DNA from: Neptunicella marina
Lineage (GTDB): Bacteria > Pseudomonadota > Gammaproteobacteria > Enterobacterales > Alteromonadaceae
Direction of reading: 5' to 3'
NCBI RefSeq assembly: GCF_014270035.1
Contig: NZ_JACNEP010000007.1
Location: forward strand, 225,223 to 289,222
Length of the DNA stretch: 64,000 nucleotides
The notes under the pieces are model-generated. The model worked only from the letters and a program-made list of their open reading frames with translations. It ran no database searches and was not told the DNA's origin. Both the position numbers and the translations under genes were made by a program. Below, in pieces: positions 16,948 through 25,406 of this stretch (position 1 is its first letter; every line of letters begins with the position of its first letter).

Positions 16948-18504
16948 CTAAAACTTTACAGACTTCTTATTAATGCCGTAATCACGCAATTTATTAGCAA
17001 TGGCGGTATGACTAAGACCCAGTTTTTTAGCCAGTTGTCTTGTACTGGGATGAGCAGGATACAAACGACGCAATAACTCTTTTTCGAAGTTTTTCACGGC
17101 TTCATCCAAAGTGCCTTCAAAGTCCTCAGCGAAATAACTGATTTCGCTATTAGCACCCGGTAGCTGAATACTGTCTTTACTAAGTTCGGTGCCTTCCATC
17201 AAGGATACGGCGCGATACATGGCGTTTTCCAGCTGGCGTACGTTACCTGGCCAGGGGTAGCTTTGCAGATACTCAACGCAACTTCGATTTAGCTTAGGAG
17301 GACGACAGCCGACTTTACTACTGTGTTGTTTCACAAAACGCTCAGCCAACGGCACTATATCTTGTTTACGTTCCCGTAGCGGCGGTAAATGCACACTCAT
17401 CACATTAAGGCGATAATACAAATCTTCGCGGAATAAACCGTCGTCCACCAGTCGCTGCAAATCTTTATGCGTAGTACAGATAATACGTACGTCCACTTTA
17501 ACTTCTTTAGCATCACCAACACGGCGAAACGATCCATCATGCAACACACGCAGTAATTTTGCTTGCAACTGCGGCGACATATCGCCTACTTCATCCAAAA
17601 ATAAAGTACCGCCTTGTGCCTGTTCAAACAGACCGCTTTTACTTTCACTCTGACCAAATGCGCCCGGTCCGTAACCAAATAGTTCGGTCTCAGCCACATT
17701 ATCCGGTAGCGAGGCACAGTTAAGCGCTAAAAATTCCTGTTCAGCACGACGACTGGCTAAATGACAGGAGTACGCCAGCAATTCCTTGCCTGTACCAGTC
17801 TCACCTGAAATCAGCATGGGTGCATCAAGCTCGGCCATTTTACGGGCTTCTTTGACCACTTTTTTCATTAACGGACTGTTGGCCTGTATACGCTCAAAAC
17901 TTTCACCGTCGGTCTGGTTAAAGGCATTCACTTGCTGCCCCAGGCGGTATTCCGATTTCAGCAATAACACTGCACCGGCCAGAATATTGCCACCTTCAAC
18001 ATCAGACACCATCACAGGCATAATGTCAGCGATAAAGTCCTGCTCTATAAATTGTACTTTGTGGGTTTCAACCTGAATATTGTCACTGTCCATCCAGCGA
18101 TTAACATTAAAGCCCTTAACCAGCTCGTTAATATCAGAGCCTTTTATCTCATCAATACTGCATTCAAGCCCAGCGACAACCGCTTCATTGACCAACACCA
18201 CCCGGCCTTTAGGATCAATCGAAAATACCGGATCAGGTAACGTTTGCAGCAAAGTAGCGAGCTGATGTTTCTCACGTTCATTTGGCATATAGGGAATGGT
18301 TTTAACATCAGAAATTCCATCAATACGGCGGATCTCTGGCATCAGGTGTTGGAACTCGGCAAATTCAATAGAGGGGAAATGCAGATAAATTTTACCGGTT
18401 TTATCGATTTCAATTCCTTTTAAATCGATTTCGTGACGAACTAAAATATCCAACACGTCTTGCGCTATGCCCAGACGATCCTGACAGATAATTTCTAATC
18501 GCAT
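16948..18504 (-). CDS. tyrR: aromatic amino acid regulator TyrR (PhhR-like)
   Basis: This regulator of about 518 residues has an N-terminal ACT domain (MRLEIICQDRLGIAQDVLDIL), a PAS domain (about 80-190), an AAA+ domain with Walker A GETGTGKE near 234-241 and Walker B TLFLDEVGD near 300-308, and the C-terminal helix-turn-helix STRQLAKKLGLSHTAIANKL. Aromatic amino acids and ATP control its oligomeric state. The sigma-54-contact loop reads GAFGQS instead of GAFTGA. The frame opens at a GTG (18510), but ATG 18504 gives the family N-terminus. A strong TyrR box lies 26 bp upstream, which suggests autoregulation. It sits between phhAB and hpd on the same strand. Confidence 0.93.
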   Translation of the reverse strand: MRLEIICQDRLGIAQDVLDILVRHEIDLKGIEIDKTGKIYLHFPSIEFAEFQHLMPEIRRIDGISDVKTIPYMPNEREKHQLATLLQTLPDPVFSIDPKGRVVLVNEAVVAGLECSIDEIKGSDINELVKGFNVNRWMDSDNIQVETHKVQFIEQDFIADIMPVMVSDVEGGNILAGAVLLLKSEYRLGQQVNAFNQTDGESFERIQANSPLMKKVVKEARKMAELDAPMLISGETGTGKELLAYSCHLASRRAEQEFLALNCASLPDNVAETELFGYGPGAFGQSESKSGLFEQAQGGTLFLDEVGDMSPQLQAKLLRVLHDGSFRRVGDAKEVKVDVRIICTTHKDLQRLVDDGLFREDLYYRLNVMSVHLPPLRERKQDIVPLAERFVKQHSSKVGCRPPKLNRSCVEYLQSYPWPGNVRQLENAMYRAVSLMEGTELSKDSIQLPGANSEISYFAEDFEGTLDEAVKNFEKELLRRLYPAHPSTRQLAKKLGLSHTAIANKLRDYGINKKSVKF

Positions 18505-18529
18505 ATACACAACCTACAAAGGAAACAGT

Positions 18530-18547
18530 TGTAAAGATTTTATTACA
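18530..18547. promoter_or_regulatory. TyrR box upstream of tyrR
   Basis: TGTAAA GATTTT ATTACA matches the TyrR consensus TGTAAA-N6-TTTACA at 11 of 12 conserved positions. Its position 26 bp before the tyrR start fits autogenous control as known for E. coli tyrR. Confidence 0.7.
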
Positions 18548-18588
18548 TTATTGGAGAGATTATCAACAAATTAGCGAAGTAATGCATG

Positions 18589-18616
18589 TTGTGTCAGCCT
18601 TTGCAGGCTGACACAA
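18589..18616. terminator. perfect hairpin after phhB
   Basis: A 12-bp perfect stem (TTGTGTCAGCCT, loop TTGC, complementary arm) lies 19 bases after the phhB stop and before the tyrR promoter. It lacks a T run, so termination is plausible but not textbook. Confidence 0.55.
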
Positions 18617-18634
18617 CCGGACAGAGTTGGATGA

Positions 18635-18973
18635 TTAGTCGAGCAATTCGTCTGTTTTAGCAGCACATATAAAATCGTTTTTGTGCAGACCATTAATTTT
18701 ATGCGTCCACCAGGTGACGGTCACTTTACCCCATTCAAGCAAAATTGACGGGTGGTGGAATTCTTCTTCCGCCAATTCACCCACTTTATTGGCAAAAGCC
18801 ATCGCCAGTTTAAAGTTTCTGAAAGTAAATTCACGCTCCAGCATCATGATGCCGTCACGTGCCATCGGCGTCCAATCGGGGATCATTTTCATTAACTGAG
18901 TTAATTCTTCATCCGTCACTTTTGGCGCATCGGCCTGACAGGCTTCACATTGCTGTTTAGCTAATTCTGACAT
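18635..18973 (-). CDS. phhB: 4a-hydroxytetrahydrobiopterin dehydratase (pterin-4a-carbinolamine dehydratase)
   Basis: This 112-residue cytoplasmic enzyme regenerates the pterin cofactor after each turnover of phenylalanine hydroxylase. The family signature is complete: [21 protein letters not shown] followed after [11 protein letters not shown] by the conserved Asp. It lies 14 bp after phhA in the same operon, the standard phhAB arrangement. A hairpin closes the unit. No feature suggests any other function. Confidence 0.95.
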   Translation of the reverse strand: MSELAKQQCEACQADAPKVTDEELTQLMKMIPDWTPMARDGIMMLEREFTFRNFKLAMAFANKVGELAEEEFHHPSILLEWGKVTVTWWTHKINGLHKNDFICAAKTDELLD

Positions 18974-18987
18974 AACAATTTTTACTC

Positions 18988-19788
18988 CTAGCTGGCCATT
19001 TTTTCTTTTGGCGGAAATTTAGGGGCATGCAAGCCCAAAAGTTTAGCTTGTTCCACTAACGACATAATATCGCTCTCAGCAATATCATGCAGTTGCGATA
19101 ATTGATTAATACAATAGTAAACTGGCTGCATAATATCGATACGATAAGGCGTACGTAACGCATCGAGGATATTCATTTTTTCGCGACAAGGTTTATCACT
19201 TTCCAGCGCATACATGGTTTCACCTGGCGATGATAAAATCCCTCCACCATATATACGCATTCCGTCTTCGGTATTCAATAATCCAAATTCAACGGTAAAC
19301 CAGTACAAGCGTGCTAAATACGCTCTGTCTTGTTTACTGGCCGCATACCCCAGTTGACCATAAGTATGAGTAAAATGCGCAAAATCAGGATTCGTCAGCA
19401 GTGGGCAGTGACCAAAAATCTCATGGAAAATATCTGGCTCACGCAGGTAATCAAACTCTTCGCGTGTACGAATAAAGGTAGCAACAGGGAATTCTTTATT
19501 TGCCAGCATGCGAAAGAATTCATCAAAATCAATCAGGGCTGGAACCTGGGTGACTTTCCACCCTGTTCTGGCTTGCAATATTTCATTGATTTCACTTAAC
19601 TGCGGAATGCGACCTTTTGGTAAATCCAGCAATGCTAATCCATCAACATATTGCTGACAGGCGCGACCTTCAATCACGGTTAACTGGCGCTCAATTAAAT
19701 CGTGCCAAATTTGGTTCTCTTCGTCTGTCCATTGAATGATGCCATTAGCATCTGGCAGTTTTGATACATATTGGGATGTTTTACTCAT
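18988..19788 (-). CDS. phhA: phenylalanine 4-monooxygenase
   Basis: This 266-residue pterin- and iron-dependent hydroxylase converts phenylalanine to tyrosine. It is the short bacterial form without a regulatory ACT domain. The iron ligands are His122 and His127 in the motif [11 protein letters not shown], and Glu167 in YWFTVEFGL. The conserved [16 protein letters not shown] and EPDIFHE segments are present. It heads phhAB. Upstream are a minus-strand -10 TATAAT (19811-19816) with a poor -35, and a TyrR-box-like operator centred about 114 bp before the predicted transcription start, which fits an activated promoter. Confidence 0.95.
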   Translation of the reverse strand: MSKTSQYVSKLPDANGIIQWTDEENQIWHDLIERQLTVIEGRACQQYVDGLALLDLPKGRIPQLSEINEILQARTGWKVTQVPALIDFDEFFRMLANKEFPVATFIRTREEFDYLREPDIFHEIFGHCPLLTNPDFAHFTHTYGQLGYAASKQDRAYLARLYWFTVEFGLLNTEDGMRIYGGGILSSPGETMYALESDKPCREKMNILDALRTPYRIDIMQPVYYCINQLSQLHDIAESDIMSLVEQAKLLGLHAPKFPPKEKMAS

Positions 19789-19810
19789 ACCAGTGTCTCA
19801 CCCTCTAAAT

Positions 19811-19838
19811 ATTATAGTTTTGGCGTTAAGCCAACAAA
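19811..19838 (-). promoter_or_regulatory. probable phhA promoter
   Basis: On the minus strand TATAAT (19816 to 19811) lies 16 bp after a weak -35 TTTGTT. The spacer holds the inverted repeat TTGGC/GCCAA. It lies about 23 bp before the phhA ATG. Confidence 0.45.
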
Positions 19839-19909
19839 GAATTTAGGGTCAGTCTACTGATTTTAAATTGGGGTAAAAGAGGGACATATAGGATTTCCGC
19901 CGCCACAAC

Positions 19910-19927
19910 CGTAACATTAAATTTACA
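19910..19927. promoter_or_regulatory. TyrR-box-like operator upstream of phhA
   Basis: CGTAAC ATTAAA TTTACA: the right half matches the TyrR consensus perfectly and the left half 4 of 6, with the G-N14-C spacing kept. Confidence 0.55.
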
Positions 19928-20004
19928 TATCAATAATAAACAAGTGAAGATATGCCCTAAAAGATTGAAAAATCATTTAACTTGGAAAGTATTAATTACA
20001 CATT

Positions 20005-20041
20005 AAAAAAGCCTGTACCGATAATCAATACAGGCTTTTTT
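20005..20041. terminator. bidirectional terminator of the psp operon
   Basis: AAAAAAGCCTGTA and TACAGGCTTTTTT pair across an 11-base loop, 39 bases after the pspC stop. Strong A/T flanks on both sides. Confidence 0.85.
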
Positions 20042-20079
20042 CCTCCACGCTAATGGAATTGGTTTACTGGGAAACGCCT

Positions 20080-20514
20080 TTAAAGCTTGTTTATTTCCCG
20101 ATTTAACTGAAACTCTGCTGTTGTTACATAGGTTTCCATATTACGTAACTTTTGCTCAATTTCAGCGTAGTGCGCTTTAATATCCTGACATGCCTGCTTG
20201 GCAGATTCACCGGATTGCCACACTTTGGTTTTTACTTCGACGCTTTTATCGTCGCCAGGTGCGGAATGCCACCCTTTACCTTGCTGTTTATAATGCTCTT
20301 TACTGGGGTCTGCAAAGCCAGGTTTTTTCTCCAAAATGAACCAGGCTGCAATGTAAACCACGATAAAGAACGGGCCACTTCCTAACAATGTTGCTGTAAC
20401 AACCAGAATCCGAACTAACCATATTTCCATGCCAAAGTATGCTGCGACACCTGCACATACCCCGGCAATTTTGCCTCGGGCCGGATCCCGGTAAAGTTCA
20501 CGTTTGGTTGTCAT
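20080..20514 (-). CDS. pspC: phage shock protein C
   Basis: This 144-residue inner-membrane protein begins with the PspC domain: RELYRDPARGKIAGVCAGVAAYFG, then two hydrophobic stretches around residues 30-62 (IWLVRILVVTATLLGSGPFFIVVYIAAWFIL). The tail from about 65 is charged and helical, and is longer than in E. coli PspC (119 aa). With PspB it senses inner-membrane stress and controls PspA. Its start overlaps the pspB stop by 4 bp. It is the last gene of pspABC, with no pspD or pspE behind it. Confidence 0.9.
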   Translation of the reverse strand: MTTKRELYRDPARGKIAGVCAGVAAYFGMEIWLVRILVVTATLLGSGPFFIVVYIAAWFILEKKPGFADPSKEHYKQQGKGWHSAPGDDKSVEVKTKVWQSGESAKQACQDIKAHYAEIEQKLRNMETYVTTAEFQLNREINKL

Positions 20515-20741
20515 AGTTTATTTCTCCACTCCGGGGCTTCCGCATCCAGGATAGCTTCCAGTGTATTGATTCTGTCTGACATTTGTTCCGCTTTCGCTGC
20601 CAGCTCTTTAATTGTTTCGTACTCTTCCGCAGTAAGGCCCTGACTTACCTGACGTTTACTACGGTAGTGTAGGATTAACCATATTGGCGCGACAAAAATC
20701 ATAAATATAATGATGGGCGCCATTAAAATATCGATATCCAC
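20511..20741 (-). CDS. pspB: phage shock protein B
   Basis: This 76-residue protein has one N-terminal membrane helix (MAPIIIFMIFVAPIWLILHY) followed by a leucine-zipper-like helix (LTAEEYETIKELAAKAEQMSDRINTLEAIL), the standard PspB layout. It forms the stress-sensing pair with PspC, binding PspA away from PspF during membrane damage. It overlaps pspC by 4 bp and follows pspA by 30 bp. The C-terminal APEWRNKL is typical. Confidence 0.92.
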   Translation of the reverse strand: MDIDILMAPIIIFMIFVAPIWLILHYRSKRQVSQGLTAEEYETIKELAAKAEQMSDRINTLEAILDAEAPEWRNKL

Positions 20742-20771
20742 TACACCTTCTCCTTAATTAGTCAGTTAAGT

Positions 20772-21461
20772 TTATTTTTTAGCTGATTTTGCTGCGCTTT
20801 TTGTCTTACCTGACAGTTTTGCTTTTAACGCGGCTAATTCATCATCTACTTGATTGGCAGATTCCAGCTCTTTAAACTCATCGTGAAGCGTCTTTTTACC
20901 CATATCATAGGCATCAATCTGCGACTCGATATCATCAATGCGGTTCTCGTAGCGTTCAAAACGGTACATGGCATCATCAACTTTAGTGCTATCCAGCTTT
21001 TTCTTCACTTCAAGACGCGAACTGGCCGCTTGCTGACGCATAATAATCGATTTCTGGCGATTTTTGGCATCGGCCAACTTTTCCTGCAACTGCACTACTT
21101 CGTTTTGCAGTTTTGAAATTTGCTCATCAATCAACACTAGCTCATCACGCAATGCAGACGCGTTGTCAGCTGATTTTTGCTTTTCAATCAATGCTGCGCG
21201 AGCTAGATCTTCACGATCCTTGCTAATTGCCAGTTCAGCTTTTGCCTGCCAATCGTCGGCTGCCGCTTCATGTTTGTTAATTTGACGCTCAATATCTTTT
21301 TTGTTTGCGATGGTTTTCGCAGATACCGAACGTACCTCAACTAAAGTGTCTTCCATTTCCTGAATAATCAGGCGAACCATTTTTTCAGGATCTTCTGCCT
21401 TATCTAATAAGGAGTTGATATTGGAATTCACAATGTCAGTAAAACGCGAAAAAATACCCAT
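20772..21461 (-). CDS. pspA: phage shock protein A
   Basis: This 229-residue ESCRT-III-like coiled-coil protein supports damaged membranes and inhibits PspF when idle. The ATG at 21461 gives the invariant start MGIFSRFTDIVNSNIN, with GAGG 7 bases upstream; the frame is open a further 19 codons but those lack family similarity. Long helices with KAEDPEKMVRLIIQEMEDTL and heptad-rich segments follow, and the C-terminus is Lys/Ala-rich (SGKTKSAAKSAKK). It heads pspABC behind a sigma-54-like promoter and is divergent from pspF. Confidence 0.93.
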   Translation of the reverse strand: MGIFSRFTDIVNSNINSLLDKAEDPEKMVRLIIQEMEDTLVEVRSVSAKTIANKKDIERQINKHEAAADDWQAKAELAISKDREDLARAALIEKQKSADNASALRDELVLIDEQISKLQNEVVQLQEKLADAKNRQKSIIMRQQAASSRLEVKKKLDSTKVDDAMYRFERYENRIDDIESQIDAYDMGKKTLHDEFKELESANQVDDELAALKAKLSGKTKSAAKSAKK

Positions 21462-21512
21462 AATGTTTACCTCGTTAGTTACTGTATTAAATCGAACTTG
21501 GTAAATAACGGT

Positions 21513-21530
21513 ATTCAATTACCAGGCCAA
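21513..21530 (-). promoter_or_regulatory. sigma-54-type promoter of pspABC
   Basis: The minus strand reads TTGGCC TGGTAA TTGAAT: GG at -24 and a TTG at -12 with correct spacing, close to TTGGCA-N6-TTGCW (E. coli pspA has TTGT at -12). It lies about 52 bp before the pspA ATG and faces a PspF gene that keeps GAFTGA. Confidence 0.65.
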
Positions 21531-21663
21531 TTATTTTTCTTCAGTAACTCTTTGTTTTTTATATAAAACTAATTTACTACCCTTTTAAGCTCAACTACAA
21601 TATTATTTAGTTAAACCAACATTTAGCCGATTAGACCACTTTTTAAGGATTTAGGGCAAACGA

Positions 21664-22755
21664 ATGAGCCGTTTTCGTAAACAGGACAATCTGCTTGGCC
21701 AGTCAAACAGTTTTTTAGCCGTGCTGGAGCAGGTGTCGCAAGTCGCCCAGCTAAACAAACCTGTATTAATTATTGGAGAGCGAGGCACGGGTAAAGAGCT
21801 GATTGCCGCTCGTTTACATTACCTTTCTCAACGCTGGGATCAGAACTATCTTACCCTGAATTGTGCAGCCTTGAACGAAAATCTGCTGGAAAGTGAATTG
21901 TTTGGTTATGAAGCTGGTGCATTTACCGGTGCCTCTAAACGACGCGAAGGTCGCTTCGAACTGGCTCACCAAGGCACCTTGTTTTTAGATGAACTCGCGA
22001 ACACGTCAGGATTAGTCCAAGAGAAATTATTACGGGTTGTTGAATATGGCGAATTTGAACGTGTGGGTGGCTCCCGAACCGTAAAAACCGATGTGCGTTT
22101 AATTGCCGCCACCAACGAAGATTTACCCTCGTTAGCCGCACAAGGTGAATTTAGAGCCGATTTACTCGACCGTTTAGCCTTTGACGTTATTACCTTGCCA
22201 CCGTTGCGCCATCGCCCGGAAGATATTCTTTTATTAGCAGAGCATTTCGCCATCAATATGGCGCGCGAAATGGAGCTGGAGTTATTCAGTGGCTTTACTG
22301 AAAAAGCGCGCAATACACTGATGGATTACCACTGGCCGGGCAATATTCGGGAGCTCAAAAATGTGGTGGAGCGGGCGGTTTATCGTTGTAATAATCCCCA
22401 TTTACCGGTGCATGAAATTAGCCTGGATCCTTTTGAATCAGAATTCAGACCGACGGCAAGAGTGAAAACACAGGATAGAGTCGCGGCAACGACAACAACG
22501 CCAGTTGAGCCACAAGTTGTCGAAACAATCTCGTCCCCTAAAACTACAACTAACGAACCCGCCGCAATTAATTTTCCACTTGATTTAAAACAAGCATCTC
22601 AGGATTTTGAAATTGAGCTGCTCAAAAAAGCCTTGGCAGATAGCCAGTTTAATCAGAAAAAGACTGCAGAAAAACTGTGTTTAACCTACCATCAGCTAAG
22701 AGGTTATTTGAAGAAATACAATCTGTTAGATGGGACCGCAGATGATCAGGATTAA
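21664..22755 (+). CDS. pspF: psp operon transcriptional activator PspF
   Basis: This 363-residue sigma-54 enhancer-binding protein has no N-terminal receiver domain. Walker A is GERGTGKE (38-45), the sigma-54 loop GAFTGA is intact (85-90), and Walker B is TLFLDELAN. The C-terminal helix-turn-helix reads NQKKTAEKLCLTYHQLRGYL. It is longer than E. coli PspF (about 325) because of a Thr/Pro/Val-rich linker of some 50 residues before the DNA-binding domain. It is divergent from pspABC, and sapA starts only 12 bp after its stop, so pspF and sap may share a transcript. Confidence 0.93.
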   Translation: MSRFRKQDNLLGQSNSFLAVLEQVSQVAQLNKPVLIIGERGTGKELIAARLHYLSQRWDQNYLTLNCAALNENLLESELFGYEAGAFTGASKRREGRFELAHQGTLFLDELANTSGLVQEKLLRVVEYGEFERVGGSRTVKTDVRLIAATNEDLPSLAAQGEFRADLLDRLAFDVITLPPLRHRPEDILLLAEHFAINMAREMELELFSGFTEKARNTLMDYHWPGNIRELKNVVERAVYRCNNPHLPVHEISLDPFESEFRPTARVKTQDRVAATTTTPVEPQVVETISSPKTTTNEPAAINFPLDLKQASQDFEIELLKKALADSQFNQKKTAEKLCLTYHQLRGYLKKYNLLDGTADDQD

Positions 22756-22767
22756 GTTGACGTTATC

Positions 22768-24378
22768 ATGAAATATAATCTGTTTGCTGCTTGCCTTGTA
22801 TTGTTGGGCATTGGTGCCTGCACTGATCAGCATACAACCCGGCAACAGCTTGATGGTTTCATCTATTGTTCGGAAGGCAGTCCGGGCAGTTTTAATCCAC
22901 AAATGGATACATCGGGCACAACAGCAGACGCGACAGCCCATCAGATATATGATCGTTTAATCGAATTTGATCCCCATACCAATAAACTCGAGCCTGCCTT
23001 AGCAGAAAGCTGGGCAATCAGCAGCGATGGCTTAACTTATACTTTCCAACTTCGTAAAAAAGTCAGCTTTCATCAAACCAGTTATTTTACTCCAAGTCGC
23101 TATTTTAATGCTGATGATGTGATATTTAGTATCGACCGCTGGCGCTTAGATGATCATCCCTATCATAGGGTGTCAGGTGGCGTTTATCCCTATTTTGTCA
23201 GCCTTGGTCTGACATCAATTGTTGCAAGTGTCGAGCGCATAAATGGCTACAGGATTGAGATAAAGCTGACCCGGCCAGACAGTTCATTTCTGGCTAATCT
23301 GGCCACTGATTTTGCAGTAATACTATCGGCAGAGTATGCACAACAGTTGCTGGACGATGGTCATCCTGAGCAAATTGATCAGTTACCCATTGGTACCGGG
23401 CCGTTTGTATTTGAAAGCTATCGAAAAGGACGCTACATCCGCTATCATAAAAATGAAAATTACTGGCATCATGAAGTGTCTATCAATCAGTTAATTTTCG
23501 ATATCACACCCGCCAGTTCGACCAGGTTAGCTAAATTACTAACAGGCGAATGTGATGCCATTGCATTTCCTGCCTACCCGGATCTCAACATTATTAAGAG
23601 CCGTGCAAACTTGCAAGTGGATGAAAAACCCGGGTTGAATGTAGGATTCTGGGCTTTTAATACACAAGTAGAGCCTTTTAATAATCCGTTAGTGCGTAAA
23701 GCGCTTGCCATGGCGATTGATAAAGATACGCTGATTAATACCGTTTATTCTGATAGTGCGGTGCGTGCCCGCAGTTTGTTGCCGCCAACGTCCTGGGCAT
23801 ATCAGGCATCAGCAAAAGATAGCAGTTACAATCCGGTTTTAGCGCGTGAATTACTCGATGAGGCAGGCATTCCTGAAGGGTTTACGTTTGACATCTGGGC
23901 ATTGCCGATTGAACGAGCATATAACCCTAATGCTCGCAAAATGGCCGAACTAATCAAAGGCTATTTAAAACAAGTGGGGGTTAACGTTAATGTGGTCAGT
24001 TACGAATGGAGCACATTCCGTCAACGCTTAAGAGAAGGCAAACATGATACCGTATTAATTGGCTGGAACGCTGATAATGCGGACCCGGATAACTTCTACC
24101 GTCCACTACTAAGTTGTGCAGCCATTGCATCGGGGACCAACCGTTCCAACTGGTGTAACGAAGAATACGATAGTCTGATAGATCAGGCGCTGTTATACAG
24201 TGAGCCAGAAGTACGTAGCTTGTTTTATCAGATGGCGAACACCATATTATCTGACGAAATGCCGTTAGTTCCTATAGCCCACGCATATCGCTATCAGGCA
24301 TATCAAAATCGCCTTAAGAATTTTGATATTAATCCGTTTGGTGGGATTAAGTTAGGCGATGTGGAGAAAGTAAGATGA
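22768..24378 (+). CDS. sapA: SapA-like peptide ABC transporter substrate-binding lipoprotein
   Basis: This 536-residue family-5 extracellular solute-binding protein has a lipobox at Cys18 (GIGACTD) and the usual fold: EGSPGSFNPQMDTSGTTADATAHQIYDRL, then LEPALAESWAISSDGLTYTFQLRKKVSFH, and later LVRKALAMAIDKDTLI. It would capture peptides in the periplasm; the Sap system is linked to antimicrobial-peptide resistance and also to haem and putrescine traffic. Position next to psp and the following sapBCDF make SapA the likely identity, but generic dipeptide binding cannot be excluded. Its stop overlaps sapB by 4 bp. Confidence 0.87.
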   Translation: MKYNLFAACLVLLGIGACTDQHTTRQQLDGFIYCSEGSPGSFNPQMDTSGTTADATAHQIYDRLIEFDPHTNKLEPALAESWAISSDGLTYTFQLRKKVSFHQTSYFTPSRYFNADDVIFSIDRWRLDDHPYHRVSGGVYPYFVSLGLTSIVASVERINGYRIEIKLTRPDSSFLANLATDFAVILSAEYAQQLLDDGHPEQIDQLPIGTGPFVFESYRKGRYIRYHKNENYWHHEVSINQLIFDITPASSTRLAKLLTGECDAIAFPAYPDLNIIKSRANLQVDEKPGLNVGFWAFNTQVEPFNNPLVRKALAMAIDKDTLINTVYSDSAVRARSLLPPTSWAYQASAKDSSYNPVLARELLDEAGIPEGFTFDIWALPIERAYNPNARKMAELIKGYLKQVGVNVNVVSYEWSTFRQRLREGKHDTVLIGWNADNADPDNFYRPLLSCAAIASGTNRSNWCNEEYDSLIDQALLYSEPEVRSLFYQMANTILSDEMPLVPIAHAYRYQAYQNRLKNFDINPFGGIKLGDVEKVR

Positions 24379-25406
24379 TTGCTTATTTACTACGTCGCCT
24401 TAATTTATTTGTTGTCACCATTTTTGTGGTAACACTGGCGACATTCGCCTTAAATTATTTATTTCCCGGCGATACACTGGAAAACCTTTCAGGTATTTCC
24501 AGTCATCAAACTGCCGAATATAACCAAATCGTTCAGTACCATGGTTTCGATCATAATATCGTTTATCAGTATGGTATGTATTTGCAGCATTTATGGAAAG
24601 GTGACTGGGGTATTAGCAGCAGTTCAGGCAATGACATCGTTGAAGAAATAAAACTGGTGTTACCCGCTACGCTGGAGCTAAGTGTTTATGCCATGGTTCT
24701 GTCGTTATTTATTGGTATACCCTTTGGATTCTGGGCCGGCCTGCGTCACAGACGACCAATTGATTTAGGTATTTTATCGGCGAGTGTGCTGGGATATTCA
24801 ATACCGGTGTTTTGGCTTGCCTTACTGCTTATCCTGTTTTTCGCTTTACAATTAGGCTGGTTGCCTATGTCTGGCAGAATAAGCTTGTTATACGATATCC
24901 CTCATTATTCCGGTTTTATCTTAATTGATATTTTAAAATCGGATATTCCGAATAAACAAGACGCACTTAGTAATGCGATAAGGCATATGATTTTGCCTAC
25001 CTTGTCCATTGCATTGGTGACTGCCACCATTGTTATCAGGATAACCCGCCGTTCTGTTGCCGATGTGATGCAAAGTGACTATATACGCGCAGCCCTTGCC
25101 CGTGGGCTGACTCGTCCACAGGTATTCTGGCGCCATGGCCTGCGTAACACCTTGCTCCCTATTTTACCGCAACTGGTATTGCAATTTACCACTCTGCTCA
25201 CTAATGCCATGATTGTTGAAGTAATCTTCTCATGGCCGGGCATAGGTAACTGGTTAATGCAGGCGGTTTATGTACAGGATTTTCCCGCTATCCGCGGTGG
25301 AGTGCTGGCAGTATCGATTGTGGTAATTATTTTCACCTTATTAATGGATATTGTACTTAGAGTGATAAACCCACTGAAAAACAGGGATATACATGGGACA
25401 ATCTAA
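24375..25406 (+). CDS. sapB: Sap ABC transporter permease SapB
   Basis: This 343-residue inner-membrane permease of the DppB/OppB type has an N-terminal helix (LFVVTIFVVTLATFALNYLFPGD), a periplasmic loop and five further helices. The cytoplasmic EAA-like loop reads DYIRAALARGLTRPQVFWRHGLRNTLLP and contacts the ATPases. It overlaps sapA by 4 bp and sapC by 14 bp, so translation is coupled. The overall order sapABCDF behind pspF is as in enterobacteria. Confidence 0.9.
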   Translation: MIAYLLRRLNLFVVTIFVVTLATFALNYLFPGDTLENLSGISSHQTAEYNQIVQYHGFDHNIVYQYGMYLQHLWKGDWGISSSSGNDIVEEIKLVLPATLELSVYAMVLSLFIGIPFGFWAGLRHRRPIDLGILSASVLGYSIPVFWLALLLILFFALQLGWLPMSGRISLLYDIPHYSGFILIDILKSDIPNKQDALSNAIRHMILPTLSIALVTATIVIRITRRSVADVMQSDYIRAALARGLTRPQVFWRHGLRNTLLPILPQLVLQFTTLLTNAMIVEVIFSWPGIGNWLMQAVYVQDFPAIRGGVLAVSIVVIIFTLLMDIVLRVINPLKNRDIHGTI

